This document shows positions 1 to 11,961 of a DNA stretch of 64,000 nucleotides, piece by piece; position 1 is the first letter of the stretch; each line of letters begins with the position of its first letter. Source of the DNA: Apium graveolens (Eukaryota; Streptophyta; Magnoliopsida; Apiales; Apiaceae); NCBI RefSeq assembly GCF_009905375.1, contig NC_133650.1:64545669-64609668 (forward strand), given 5' to 3'. The notes below the pieces were generated by a model that was not told the DNA's origin, made no database searches, and worked only from the letters and a program-made list of their open reading frames with translations. A program made the position numbers and the translations under genes.

Positions 1-1264
1 TAACACACAAATGATATAATTCTGTAGACATGTCATTTATTGCATCATTAGACTCAGCTTTAGATAAATGTGCAAGGTTAGTGGTGATTACCTGATTACT
101 TAAAGAACTTGTCTCTGTTACATCAGACTTGGCCATTAGGGCTAGATTGACATAGCTAACATCCTCATCCTCATCCAGACCATCTGCTGCCCAGTCATTT
201 TCTTGTGTAATGAAAGCCCTTTCCTTTTGTTTGAAAAACTCAAAATATTTCTGTTTGTAATCCACAGGCTCAAACTTCTTCTTGATGGAATCTGACTTTC
301 TACACTCACTGGCAAAGTGCCCCGCCAAGCCACATTTGAATTTTGATTTATCCACCATATTTCTATTTGGCTTGGCTGCTTCAAAGTTCTTCTTGAACTT
401 GAGCTTGGAAAATCTTCTGGAAAGAAATGCTAGATGTTCATCAATGTCATCCATATCATCTTGGCTCAAAGAATCTTCATTTTCTGCTACCAGCCCCTTG
501 CCCTTGCTTTCACAGACCTTTGAAGTAGACTCAACAACTTCTATCTTCATCTCCTTCTCCTTTTCTAACTCAGCAACCAGTGCAATGGATCCTCCTTTCT
601 TTCTCTATTTCTTCATTCTTTCATCTTGCTCTATTTCAAGCTCATAAGTCTTTAGAATTCCATACAGTCTCTCTAGTGTAAACTCCTTGTATTCTTGTGA
701 GTTTCTCAAGGAGACTGTCATTGGTTTCCATTATTTTGGTAGGGATCTCAGAAATTTGAGGTTAGAATCTTTGGTTTGGTAGACTCTTCCATGCAGCTTT
801 AGAGCATTTAGTAGCTTTTGAAATCTACTAAAGATATCAGTGAGAGTTTCACCTTTTTCAAAGTGGAAATGCTCATATTGCTGAATTAGTAGCTACATCT
901 TGTTTTCTCTAACTTGTTCAGTGCCATCACAGATAATCTGAATTGTATCCCAAACTTCCTTGGCAGTTTTGCAATTGATGATGTTGTCAAACATGTCACC
1001 CTCAACTCCATTAAACAGAATATTCATGGCCTTCTTGTCCTTTCTGACTTGTTTAATATCAGGATCTGACCATTCATGCCTTGGCTTGGGAACTGATGGC
1101 TCATTTCCAGTTGCAGCTCTCATTGGTACATGAGGACCTCTCTCTATGTAATCTACATAGGCCTCATCTTGAGAAAGTAAGTGAAGATGCATTTTTACCT
1201 TCCAGTCATGGTAATTATCTTTGTCCAGAAAAGGAATCTTGACTCCAACATCCTTCTTGTTCAT
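1..1264 (-). pseudogene. gag: gag of element D (partial, broken)
   Basis: Gag forms the virus-like particle that packages element RNA in the cytoplasm. The frame starts at ATG 1264 with MNKKDVGVKIPFLDKDNY, the N-terminus also seen in A and F, and contains a UBN2/copia-type Gag core. A TAG stop ends it after codon 124 (just before 893), where A has a CAG codon. Gag similarity continues to the left edge. The first zinc knuckle near 300-345 is damaged: relative to A it lacks three residues including a cysteine, leaving CGLAGHFASEC. Around 90-94 the minus strand keeps the sequence CAG/GTAATC that I interpret as a splice donor in this family. Confidence 0.85.
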
Positions 1265-1310
1265 CTTGCTATTTATTGTGATCTTTAAACTCTTTGTTCT
1301 TCAAGAGCTT

Positions 1311-1322
1311 GCTCTGATACCA
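1311..1322 (-). promoter_or_regulatory. Primer-binding site of element D
   Basis: On the minus strand this reads TGGTATCAGAGC, complementary to the 3' end of plant initiator tRNA-Met. It lies two bases after the LTR end, the usual place for minus-strand priming. Confidence 0.92.
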
Positions 1323-1324
1323 AT

Positions 1325-2380
1325 TGTTAGTCCCTAACAATGCAACAAGAATTACAGAAGGGGGGGGGGTTGAATAGAATTCTTGAACCTTTTTCAAAAA
1401 TATTAAATGTTCTAACTTAAGATATATATGACAGTGTTTTGATTTGCAAAGTGCGGAATAACAAGTTAAATATGAATCAAAACACAAAGTAATAAAAACG
1501 TAAGTCTTTAAAACTTTCTGGTGGATTAGAAAGTATCCATCAGAGATATATATGATATATATATATATATATATATCGAGAGAACTCTGTGAACCTTGAA
1601 TAGCTCACAGCTGCTTACAAAATAAGAACAACTAAACTTACAGAGAAATGCTAAGGATACAGCTTATAAATGTTTCTCTGAGAATTTTTTTGCTTAGTCT
1701 TGTTGTTGTTCTAATTGCTACTCTTGGTTTATATATCACCAAGATTACACAGTAATAAGACAAGATAATAAAACAAAACCTATCAAGTCTAATACTATGC
1801 TACTTCATTACTTTATTCCAGCATCTTTGAATCTCTTCAAAATAGCATGGAAATGGCAATGCTTCTTTGTTCTCAAAAACCCAGTTGAATAGGCTTCCAC
1901 ATTCCTTTTGCATATACTCGACGTATGTGACTGTGTTGTCACTGTCAACAGATGTTTGAATTAATTATCCGTCGGGTACATGATCATCCGTCGGGTTGCC
2001 TTGTTGATCATCCGTCGAGTAGCATTATTGTTTATCCGTCGGGTAGCTATTTGGCACTTGACTTCATTTCATTTATGGAGAATTACAAGACATCATCTAT
2101 GTACAATTAATCAACCTATTCTGCATATCTAATTAAAGTCAACATGACTTATATGCTACTACAGAATCTAAATAAAGGTGTTTGCAGAAATGTGCTACAT
2201 GACTTATTATAACATAAGCTACTCACTCGATGGATGTCTAATCATCATCCGTCGGGACTGTATTGAGTCATCCGTCGGGACTATATTTGCTTATTCGTCG
2301 AGTGCTACAAAATACACTGAGTTGAATCTACTAAGGTGTTTTGTTAATGAAATCATCAAGTTCACAACATATACATGACA
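1325..2380 (-). repeat. 5' LTR of element D
   Basis: The LTR is 1056 bp, the same length as the unspliced-together 5' LTR of element A. On the minus strand it ends with a C-rich run, TTCTGTAATTCTTG and CTAACA, as in A and F. It carries two clusters of the family motif ATCCGTCGG: 1968-2046 and 2240-2302. A short AT dinucleotide run lies near 1552-1576. Confidence 0.9.
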
Positions 2381-2547
2381 GTAAGTTTTCAAGATTTGTG
2401 TTCTTTATTTTCTGCAAGCTTAATTTTTGCATGAACGCATTTTACTACAAGATTTAATTTACTTTGTTCAACCAAAAACATTCAAGAAAATCCCAAAAAC
2501 GGTAAAACACATTAACCCCCCCCCCATGTGTTATTCATTTCCTAACA
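2381..2547 (+). repeat. 3' part of the 5' LTR of element C
   Basis: From about 2390 the sequence matches 12280-12436, the end of the C 3' LTR. Both contain TTTTCTGCAAGCTTAATT, a C run, and the terminal CCTAACA. The upstream part is displaced by D beyond the window. Confidence 0.88.
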
Positions 2548-2549
2548 AG

Positions 2550-2561
2550 TGGTATCAGAGT
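2550..2561 (+). promoter_or_regulatory. Primer-binding site of element C
   Basis: TGGTATCAGAGT follows the LTR end by two bases. It matches the initiator tRNA-Met complement except for the last base. Confidence 0.88.
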
Positions 2562-2598
2562 AAAATCTGAAAGTAAATAGATTCAAGATCTTGGAAGA

Positions 2599-4958
2599 AT
2601 GAATAGACAGAAAATCAGTAGCATCAAAATTCCTACTTTTGACAAAGCTAACTACACTCTTTGGAAAAAGAAAATGATGTTGTTTATCAGGATGGCCAAT
2701 CCACTCTACATTCAGATCCGCAAGAATGGGCCCTTCACTCCTATGGTTAGAGTTGAGGAATCTACAGATGGAGATATGATTCCAGCTCATTATGCTCCCA
2801 AGGACCCTGCAGAATACTCTGAGCCTGAGAAAGAGAAAGTCTCCTTGGATAGTGGCTTGCAGTTAATCTTAATTGAGTCACTTGACAATGTAATGTATAA
2901 CAACATTGTCAACTATGACACTGCTAAACAGATCTGGGAAAAGATAGAGATATTGTGAGAGGGAACTAAAGAAGTTAGGTCAAACCAAAGAAGAATACTG
3001 ATTTCACAGTACGAGGGTTTTATGACAAAGCCAAAGGAAAGCAATACTGATATGTTTGAAAGATTCAATAAGCTGATAAATGACTTGCAACTTTATGACA
3101 AATACTATGAAGCTGAAGAAGTGAACCTAAAGTTCTTGCTTACTCTCCCTGATCATTTGGAACAGAAAATATCAGCAATCAGGGAAGGGAGAGACTTGAG
3201 CAGAATAACACTGGAAGTTCTATATAGAATTCTCAATACATATGAACTAGAAATGATTCAAAGGAAATCATTGAGATCTGGTCAAGGACATGTTGTAGAT
3301 GGCTCAAATGCTTTAATTGTAAATGAAATCCAAACATCTAATGATGAACCAAGATCTCAAACTCCAGTTTCCTCAACAAGTGAGCAAAGAACAAATGATT
3401 CACACGAACAAGTAATTCTGGAATTGGAAAAAGTTGAGTTCTACACTCTTGTAGAACCGGATGAGCTAGATCAGTCAATGGCCTATTTGGCTAGAAAATT
3501 CTCTAATATTAGAGTAAAGAAGCCAAGGTACTTCAAGAGTAAAGGACAGTCTTTCAACAAAGACAGCAGCTGGAAAGAAAATGGGAAGTACAATTCTGGT
3601 AGCAAGAATGGCTACAAAACTGGATTTGTTGACAGATCTAAGATAAGGTGCTTTAACTGTGATGAGTTGGGCCATTTTGCTACATAATGTAGGAAACCCA
3701 AGAAAGCAAAGAAGGATAAAGCTTATCTTGAACTTGAAGCAAAATATGAAGCTCTTCTGAAGAAACAACAAAGCAAAGCTTATATTACGGAGGGTAAAAG
3801 TTGGGATGACTCTGAAAATGATGAAGATTAAAATTTTGGAAATTATGCACTCATGGCCTTGGAGCAAGGAGAATCATCCTCATCTAAATCACAGGTACCA
3901 ACTCTTACCACAATTAATTTAACTGTGAATCAATATAAGGAAACTGTAGAAAAGATGAGCACAGAAATGTTTCACATCCACACAAGCATGGTTGTTGCTA
4001 ATGAAGAAGTTAGTAGATTAACAAAGATAAATGAGAAGCTTGAAAGTGAGAAGCAAAAAACTGAATTATTGTTGGTGGAACTTGAAGCTTTAAAACAAGA
4101 AAATGCACATCTAAAGAACAAGCTCAAGTGTGCAAATGAAATTGAAGCAGTGCTAAGGGAGAAGCTGGAAAAGTATGAAGTGAAGCTGAAATCTTTCAGA
4201 AATACATCTGAACTGGTTGGACAGTACCATGAGAAAAATAAGTCATGTGCAAACATTGTTATTGGCCTTGACTATGATGCTTTGATTGAAAAAAAGAAGA
4301 CTGGAGGTGACAAAGGGAAAGCAAAGAAAACTGAAGATGCTCTAACCTTCTTGAAAGAGGTTAATGCACTTATATTCAAAGCATGTGAAGTCAACTTCAG
4401 TGAAGAGAATTTATTATCAAGCAAGAAAATATTGACGAGGATAAAGAGAAGAAAACTGAAAAATCAACTCAGTCTTCTAATACTGAAGAGAAACTCATGG
4501 ACAAACAAAGTTTCAAGACACTTGTTAAAGAAACTAAAACTGAAGATGCAAGAAAGAAAAAGAAAAATAGAAATGGGAAAATAGGGATAAACAAAAGCAA
4601 TAATTTTGATTTTTTTGCAGATGCTCCCAGAAAGAAATGTGAAAAATGTGGCTCTGTGAATCAGCTAACTCACCTTTGTAAAAAAACAGTTAGCAAGCCA
4701 ACTGAAGGAGCATGCAAATACAATAAAGCGGATTCAAATGTTTGCTACTCATTCTGTGACAAGTTTGATTGCATCCCTTGTAACTTGAAAGTGATGAAGA
4801 GTTGCCACAAACTGAGAGTAGACCTTAAAGAAACAAAAATTGGGTCCACATCAGATAGGGAAAATGTACAACAATCATTAAACTCTATTTTATCTGAAAC
4901 TACTCATTCTACTTCTATTAAATCAGTTAACAAGAAGAAAGTACCCAACATTGCTTGA
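2599..4958 (+). pseudogene. gag: gag of element C (broken)
   Basis: This encodes a copia-type Gag starting MNRQKISSIKIPTFDKANY. The core region is followed by a CCHC zinc knuckle (3649-3690), then a long Lys/Glu-rich coiled coil (about 3900-4250) and a second knuckle-like CEKCGSVNQLTHLC in which Gln replaces the His. In-frame stops fall at 2956, 3685 (inside the first knuckle) and about 3829. A frameshift near 4430 moves the rest to another frame. The terminal stop at 4956-4958 lies only 34 bases before a candidate splice acceptor at 4992. ATG 2599 is chosen because its N-terminus aligns with the Gag starts of A, D and F. Confidence 0.85.
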
Positions 4959-4992
4959 GTTGCTAAACACACTTAAGACTCATTGTATGTAG
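3895..4992 (+). other. Candidate intron between gag and pol in element C
   Basis: The donor is ATCACAG/GTACCA (exon ends 3894) and the acceptor is TTGTATGTAG/GGCAAAG (exon resumes 4993). Both edges fall between codons, so removal would join the first part of Gag in frame to the protease and drop the coiled coil, the second knuckle and the Gag stop. The position matches the candidate introns of A and B. This is inferred from sequence; no transcript was seen. Confidence 0.6.
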
Positions 4993-6335
4993 GGCAAAGT
5001 GAAGAAAGTCATATGGATCATAGATAGTGGATGTTCCAGGAATATGACACGTGAGAAAGCCCTGCTATCACATTTTGAGGAAAAAGTTGGCCCTTTGGTG
5101 ACCTTTGGGGATAACAGCAAAGGATTCACAATGGATATGGCAAGATTATTTCTGAAAATATTGTCATTGATGATGTAGCACTGGTAGTTGGTCTTGAAGT
5201 GAATCTTCTAAGTGTTAGCCAATTTGCAGACAAAGGTTTTGAAGTTTTATTCAACAAAGAAGAATGCATTTTTATCAACAAGAAAACTAGTGAAGTTGCT
5301 CTGAAAGGAGCAAGGAAAGGAAGCTTGTTTGTTACAGACTTGGACTCAATAAATAAGGATGGAATCTGTTGCTTCTACACCAAGGCATCAGAAGAACAAT
5401 GCAAGCTCTGGCATAAAAATCTGTCTCACTTGAATTTCAAGGCAATTAACACCTTGGTCAAATAGGAGTTATTAAGAGACATGCCCAAACTGGAATTTGC
5501 TCAAGTTGAAGTTTATGAAGCTTGTCAGAAAGGAAAAATGAAAAGATCAAGTCAAAAGTCAAAAACTGTGAATTCTATAAGTGCACCATTGCAGCTCATT
5601 CACATGGACTTGTTTGGGCCAGTAAATGTCTTATCTATTTCAAAGAACAAATATGCACTTGTGATGGTGGATGATTTCTCAAGATACACTTGGGTAGAGT
5701 TCATGTACTCTAAAGATGAAATTCCACTCATCATAATTGAACACATCAAGAAGATAGAAAAATAGGCTGAAGATCACAATTGTGTAAAAAGATTGAGAAG
5801 TGATAATGGGACAGAATTCAGAAATACAAAATTAAGTGAATTCTGCAAAAGCAAGGGCATTGTTCAAGAATTCTCAGCTGCTAGAACACCTCAACAAAAT
5901 GGAGTAGTTGAAAGAAAGAACAGAACATTAGTTGAAGCTGCTAGAACAATACTGTTTGATGCCAACAAGATTCTGGGAAGAGGCTGTTAACACTGCATGT
6001 TACACTCAGAACAGATATCTCATCAAAAAAGCACATGGAAAATCACCCTACTCAATCATGTTTAAAAGAAAGCCTACTGTAAAGCATCTTCATGTGTTTG
6101 GAAGCAAGTGTTACATTTTGAAAGACAACTCTGAATATGTGGGAAAATTTGACTCAAAGGTCTTTGAAGCAATTTTTATGGGATATTCACTGGAGAGAAC
6201 AGCCTATAAAGTTTATGTGATTGATCAAAATAAGATTATGGAAAACACAGATATGACCTTTGATGATGACAAGTGTCCAGGCTTGGAATGCCTTGATGAT
6301 AATGAAGCTAAAGTCCTTGCTTTTGAAAACCTCAA
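4993..6335 (+). pseudogene. pol: pol part 1 of element C: protease and integrase (broken)
   Basis: The aspartic protease active site DSGCS is present near 5020-5040, followed by a frameshift near 5130. The pre-integrase domain with LWHKNLSHLNF lies near 5408, and the integrase core near 5600-5960 shows DLFGPV, SDNGTEF and GVVERKNRT. Stops lie at 5463 and 5763 and a frameshift near 5970. The C-terminal integrase part reaches the DDDKCPGLECLDD region near 6265-6300. The frame then runs directly into RNase H-side sequence with no RT between, so an internal deletion lies near 6330-6338. Confidence 0.85.
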
Positions 6336-6891
6336 CATTTGATGGCTGTAAAGAGGATTTTTAAATATTTAAAGGGAACTCCAAACTTGGGATTATGGTA
6401 TCCTAAGGGAACTGGTTTTGAAGCTATTGGTTACATAGATGCAGATTTTGCTGGATGCAGGATTGACAGGAAGAGCACTAGTGGAAGCTGTCAATTTCTT
6501 GGACAAAGACTTGTATTATGGCATAGCAAGAAACAATAATTTGTGTCAACTTCCACAGCTGAAGCTGAATACATAGCTGCTGGAAGTTGTTGTGCTCAAG
6601 TGCTTTAGATTAGAAATCAGCTAATGGACTAGGCCTAGTGTTACACAAAATTCCTATTATGTGTGATAATACTAGTGCTATATCTATAGTGGCTAACCCA
6701 GTTAACCATTCTATAACAAATCACATTGATCTAAGGTACTATTTTATTAGAGAACATGCAGCAAATGGTACCATTGAGCTCATTTTTGTCCAACTGAAAA
6801 ACAATTAGCTGGCATTTTTAATAAACCTTTGGATGAACCAACTTTCACTAGACTTGTAGGTGAAATTGGAATGCTTAATTCTTCATCCTAA
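6336..6891 (+). pseudogene. pol: pol part 2 of element C: RNase H remnant
   Basis: The segment begins at [14 protein letters not shown], which in complete elements lies after the RT palm. It contains [16 protein letters not shown] and [14 protein letters not shown] and ends near GMLNSSS. Stops occur at 6537 and 6606 and frames shift after that. The YVDD-containing RT domain is absent. Measured against B, about 1.4 to 1.5 kb of linker and RT are missing. Confidence 0.85.
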
Positions 6892-7769
6892 GGCAAGAAC
6901 TCAGCTAATCCTTTACAACAAATTAATTTTCAGTAGATCACAATCAATTTGATTTTATTGGAAATTAATTGAAATATGAAGTATGAATATTACATAATTC
7001 TTTGCATATTTATTCTTAAAAATAAAAACTCAACTTGGAATTTTTCAAATTCTAAGTAAACTGCTAAACTGTTAATTTACATCCTTAATATGTAAAATTA
7101 ACACAAGGCAGAATTACAGTAATCAAAAGTATATAGAGAACTGAGTTCTTGATAAGTCTAATTGACTTCTCGACAAGTCATTTTAGGACTTCTCGAGTGA
7201 GTTCTCGACAAGTCAATTCACTGACTTCTTGAGTGACTTCTCGATAAACTTAAATATGACTTATCGATAAGTCCTTGTAGAGTTCTCTAGTAGTGTTAAT
7301 TCACAGAGTTCTCTACAAGTACAATTTTTGTCTTATCAAGAACTCAAAACTAAAATAATTTAATTTAATAAATTATTTTGGTAAAATGCTTTTGGAAAAT
7401 TTATTCTAATTTTATTTTGAATTTATTCAGATAAAAGTTGGAATTAATTCAGTCCATTTTTGGACAAACTGGGTATTTATTTGACATATTGATAAGTCAA
7501 TTTTTGGTTCTTTATAAGAGTAATTTAAAATGACTTCTCGAAATGTATTTCATTTCTTAAAATGACTTCTCGATAGGCAAATTCTCTTTTTTTGAGTTCT
7601 CGACAAGTCATTTGCTTTTACTATAAATACCCATACTTCTCGATACATACATTTACTTACGGTTTTCGAGATCTCAAGTGACCTAGCTTTCAATCCAAAA
7701 CTGATTTCTCTCTCATTTTTCATCCTTTCTCAGAAATTTTTCTTACCCACTCATTCTCATCAATCAACG
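6892..7769 (+). promoter_or_regulatory. Spacer of element C with motif cluster and probable internal promoter
   Basis: No gene is present. About 7145-7640 holds many copies of a short motif of the form ACTTCTCGATAAGTC, several palindromic, including a perfect 16-bp palindrome at 7258-7273 (GACTTATCGATAAGTC). A TATA box (TATAAATA, 7622-7629) follows, then a CT-rich leader and ATG 7770. Element E has the same layout with the same TATA-to-ATG distance of 148 bases. I infer a promoter for the extra reading frame; the family has not been tested as far as I know. Confidence 0.6.
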
Positions 7770-10700
7770 ATGGCTCTAAATGTTGCAAGAACATCTATCC
7801 CAGAGAAAGGAACCAATTATCTTGCTTTTGCTGATGCAAACCAAGCCCCTGATAGTTTCAAGGGGTTTTTGAAACTGATGGTTGAATCCTATCTTGCAAG
7901 TGCTTTGATTGCAAATCCAGTACTGTATCTAGATGTGCTGCATGAATTCTGGACTATAGCTGTAGTGAGGACTGATGTAAACAACCACTCTCTTTCTATG
8001 ATGGTGACATGCACAATTGGGGGCCAACTAATAGAATTCAAGGACAAAGGTGTGAATAGAGCTTTGGGGCTGCCAACTGAGAATCTGATGGAAGTACCAA
8101 CTCCTGATGAGCTAACTGAGTTCATGGACTTCATCAACTATGGTGGAAGAATTAACCTGTCAAGCTTAAACAGGACCAATCTGAGGAAGGAGTGGTCTTT
8201 CATCTTTAACTCTGTGGTAAGGGCCTTTACTTGCAGGAAAACAGGATATGACAACATTTCAAGTGTTGTACAAAAGCTGGTGTATTCAATTGCCTATAAC
8301 AGACACTTGAATGTTGGTCTGTTGATCCTGGAAGAGCTTACAACCAGGCTAATAATGCCCTGTCAGCTAGAGGTAATGAAATTTTATTTCCTAGATTTAT
8401 TTTGTCCACTTTAAATCAAAATGTAGCAGACATACACTTACTGAATGGAATAAATAGCACAAAAATAGGCAATTGTAAGCAAGTGTCCAAAATAATATTT
8501 GGCTCACTTACTACAAAGAATAAGGTAAATGTAAGTCTAAAAATCACTCCATTTATGTTGGAGAGGTTTAGGACTTATCTTTATCCTATGCCTGACATGA
8601 GATATAACATACAATCTAGCTCAGCTGTGATCCCTGAACCTGTGGAAGTACAAGCACAGGAACACCAATAGGGATCTTCCCATGCTGCAATCATTCTTTC
8701 AAAACCTTTAAAAGCTAGGCAACAAACCACCTTATATTCTCAAAAGGATGAGGTGAGTAAAAAGAAGAGAAAGGGGGCAACCTTAACTATAGTAACTGAG
8801 AGTAGTGAGGACATAGCTGAGAAAGAGTCACCCTTGGTCAAGAGATCCAAAAGGAGTAAAAAAACTGAGTTGACCACTCTAGCCACCTCTGTATCCTCCC
8901 AACAGGATGCAGTTGTAAAACCAACCAGTAGTGAGTCTGCACAGCCTGCACAAGAAGCAATTCAAGTGTATGGTAGGAGAAACAAGGAAGGCACACACTA
9001 TGAGGACACATCTCTTGAAGCTCCCTCATTCATTCGGGGGGAGCTTCCAACACTCACAACTGAGCACCAAATTCTTATGACTCAAATTTCTTCTATTCCA
9101 ATTCCACTTGAATCCACTTCTATAGTGCAACAAAAATCAAGTGACTTAGCTCAAGAAGTTTTGCTCACCACCCAAACACTCCATTTAGATGGTGAGAGGC
9201 TACATGCTGAGGTAGACCTTGATGATACCATCACAAACATGGGGGATTCATCATTTTTTACTGAAGATCCCATGGATACTTCTAATGCACCTTCATGTGC
9301 AAAATAGTCATCACATACTGAAAGGTTTGAGGGTAGTAATCCTGAGGGGGAGCTATCTAAATCCTCTCCAATTCAATTGGAGGCTCCTCATATAGGAGCA
9401 ACTCCCCTCAAAACCCTAGCAGACATTGCTTTGGCAGTTGAAGCTAGGAGTACAATTACCCATGATCCTGTCATAGGGAAGGCAAGCATAGCACATATAA
9501 GTGCCAGTGTGTTGCAAGCCACACAAGGGTTTGAGGCTGGTGTACATGACAGTAACCCAGTCAAATCCCCTCCAATTCAGTTGGAGGTCCCCACTACAAG
9601 TGGAGGACAACACACTGTCAAAACCAAAGAGCAATCTGTGAATCAAACTGTGACTTCAGTCACAGGTGTTTCTGAACCATCCTCTTCACAGCCTCACATT
9701 CTCTCTCAGTGGCTGCAGGAATCTGGCTCTCAACCAACTTCTATAGATAATCTACTAGTGGAGCAGATTTCTGGGCTGGCCAACATCTCTCAACATCTAC
9801 TCACTTCTGATATGAGCAATCAGGACTATCAGGCCATCATGCTCATCTACAATGAAGATGTGGAGAAACAGAAAGAGAAAATTGTCAATGATGAAGAACA
9901 GGATGGCAATGTGGATGCATGGCTATCTCAAGACTTTGTGTTGGAGATGGATCAAGTCTTTGCCAGATTTGGGGAAGAGTATGTTACTATCCTTGGAAGC
10001 AATGTAAAGGCCTTGACTCCATAAGAAGTGTATGATGCAGTCACAAAAGTGCACAAAGCTCAACTCAAGGCTTTTCACCTCTTTGGTAAAGCTCTTGAAG
10101 TCAAATTGACTGGTCATGAAGACAGAATCAGGAAGATGGTAAGGAAAAAGCTGGATGAAATCATTCCCTCTCAAACTGAGATCAAAAATCAATTCAAACA
10201 CTTCCCAGACCAAATGTCCAGATATGATCTCAGTGGGGTAGATAAAGGCATGACACAACTCAAGGACTCCTTTATTGCCTTGCACAAACAAGTTCAAAAT
10301 CATATCACTAACTCTAATGACACAAGGTTGAAGCTAGATGAGATGCACACTGCAAGATACACTCCTTCTCCCTTGGTCATGGATGAGATTCAGAAATTTG
10401 TGCAAGCTATATTAGGGTCATCTACTTCTGTCTCTACATCAAGCTCCCATTAACCTGCATCTACTTCAACAAATCTTCAGATTCAATCTCTACAAGGTCA
10501 AGTCACAGTATTGCAAGACTCCAACTCTTCTCTCAATGCACAAGTTCAGGCCTTGACATCTCTTGTCAAGAGCCAACAAACAGATATCCAAACCCTGGTG
10601 GACTCCCATAAACATCTTCAAATGCAGAATTCTATAGCTTTGGGAGCCATCATGGGCAAACTCAACATACCACTACCTTCTCTACCTGAACAGGTAAGGC

Positions 10701-11961
10701 CTAAAATCCCTACTCCCCTCCTCACGCCTATCAACAAAACTCAGGGGGAGATAGAGGCTAGATTGGCAGGTCATCTCATCAACAAGTCCAGGGTGCTGAA
10801 AAGAAATTATTTAAAGAAGTTGATCTTGACATGGAGAGACTTATTAGGACTGCCGAAGGACCTAGTCTTAGCAGAGAGTTTGATGAACTACTCAAAGCCT
10901 TAAAAGCTTTTCTCAACAAAAATCACTTCACATACAAAACGGCCCTGGACAAGATAATTAATTTCATAAGAGTGATCTTGGTCAATCAGGATAACTTTTT
11001 GCACAAGAGAATAGTGATCAATGCAAATGACTCAGGGACAGACAGATGTATGCAGGTGTCCCTCTCAAGGAGGGCATCTGAGTTAGATATCTTCATCAGT
11101 AAAGTTAAAGTTATAACTCGTGAAGGTACCATGCTATTAACTGAATTGAGAGATGCTCAAGTGGCTGCCTTTCCTGAAGCATATCTACATCCAAGCAAGG
11201 GTATAGCATACATATGTCCAAACACCAAACAATTCAAACATTTTAATATCCTCAAACAGTGTGTTATGAGTAACAAGAAGCTTATCATGATCCTTGGAAC
11301 TGGTTTAAAAACCCAGAAGAACAAGAATAATGATGATATAGAAATAATAAAGCTACTGAGGAGATATCTGGATAATACAAAAGCCAACTTGCCCAAAACA
11401 CATATCAAAAAGGATGATTTGGATGATGATGAGCAGTAGAAAGATAATCAAAATCCTTATGGCTCAAATCCAAGTCAATCCAGTAAGCCATCTGGCAGCA
11501 AGAGTGGAGAGAAGAAGAAGGAGGATGACAAGAAAGATGAAGAAAAGAAGAGAAGAAGTGAGAGGAGAAGCAAAAAGCTTCATGATGGCTTAAAACCACA
11601 TCAAAACCTAAAAATCCAAACACAACTAGCTCAAACCTTAGCTCAATCTAAAACATCAACTATCTCAAACATCAAACAACCTCAAACCTCAAAACCAAAG
11701 TTTTTGTACAACCAAACAGCCAACTCTTTCCTAAAAATTCTAATTACCTCAAGCCAAACTAATCTCAAGAAAATGACAACCCTACCTTTAGCCAAACCTT
11801 CACTAAAATTCAAGTACAAATCTGTTGGGAGAAAACCTAAGAAAGTCAAGTCTACAAAGAAAGAAGAAGTCACTGAAAGGGCCATCTGGAAGTGCTTTAA
11901 AGAAGAAGTCACTGAAAGGGCCATCTGGAAGTGCTTGAAGAATGTGCAAGATCAATGGTGA
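7770..11961 (+). pseudogene. Long extra reading frame of element C (function unknown)
   Basis: This lies between pol and the 3' LTR, where Sireviruses often carry an env-like or otherwise unassigned ORF. The N-terminal ~210 residues contain VLHEFWTIAVV, LRKEWSF and VVQKLVYSIA, all shared with E and recognisably with A. A low-complexity Ser/Thr/Gln-rich middle and coiled-coil-like stretches follow (about 10030-10700). I see no signal peptide or membrane segment. Frameshifts fall near 8380 and 10800, and stops at 8669, 9305, 10022, 10451 and 11437. Compared with E, the C-terminal ~190 residues are gone. I cannot assign a function; the N-terminal region resembles proteins usually labelled putative plant transposon protein. 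Confidence 0.75.
11861..11938 (+). repeat. In-frame 39-bp tandem duplication in element C extra frame
   Basis: Two near-identical 39-bp units (11861-11899 and 11900-11938) each encode the 13 residues beginning EEVTERAIW. Element E has one copy of this peptide region near 16810-16840 on the minus strand. Confidence 0.85.

Larger units (their letters stand above)
1..2380 (-). mobile_element. Element D: Sirevirus-type Ty1/copia retrotransposon, 5' end only
   Basis: The element reads right to left. An intact-looking 5' LTR (1325-2380) is followed on the minus strand by a methionine-tRNA primer site and a gag reading frame that leaves the window at base 1. LTR and Gag match elements A and F, so all three are one family. 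The right LTR edge, ending ACA at 2380, abuts sequence identical in type to the 3' part of the C-family LTR. D therefore inserted into the 5' LTR of element C. The other target-site duplication lies outside the window. Confidence 0.88.

Noticed and set aside
1552..1576. AT dinucleotide run, also at 56417-56435 and 62562-62580
   Set aside because: Ordinary simple repeats inside LTRs and a leader.
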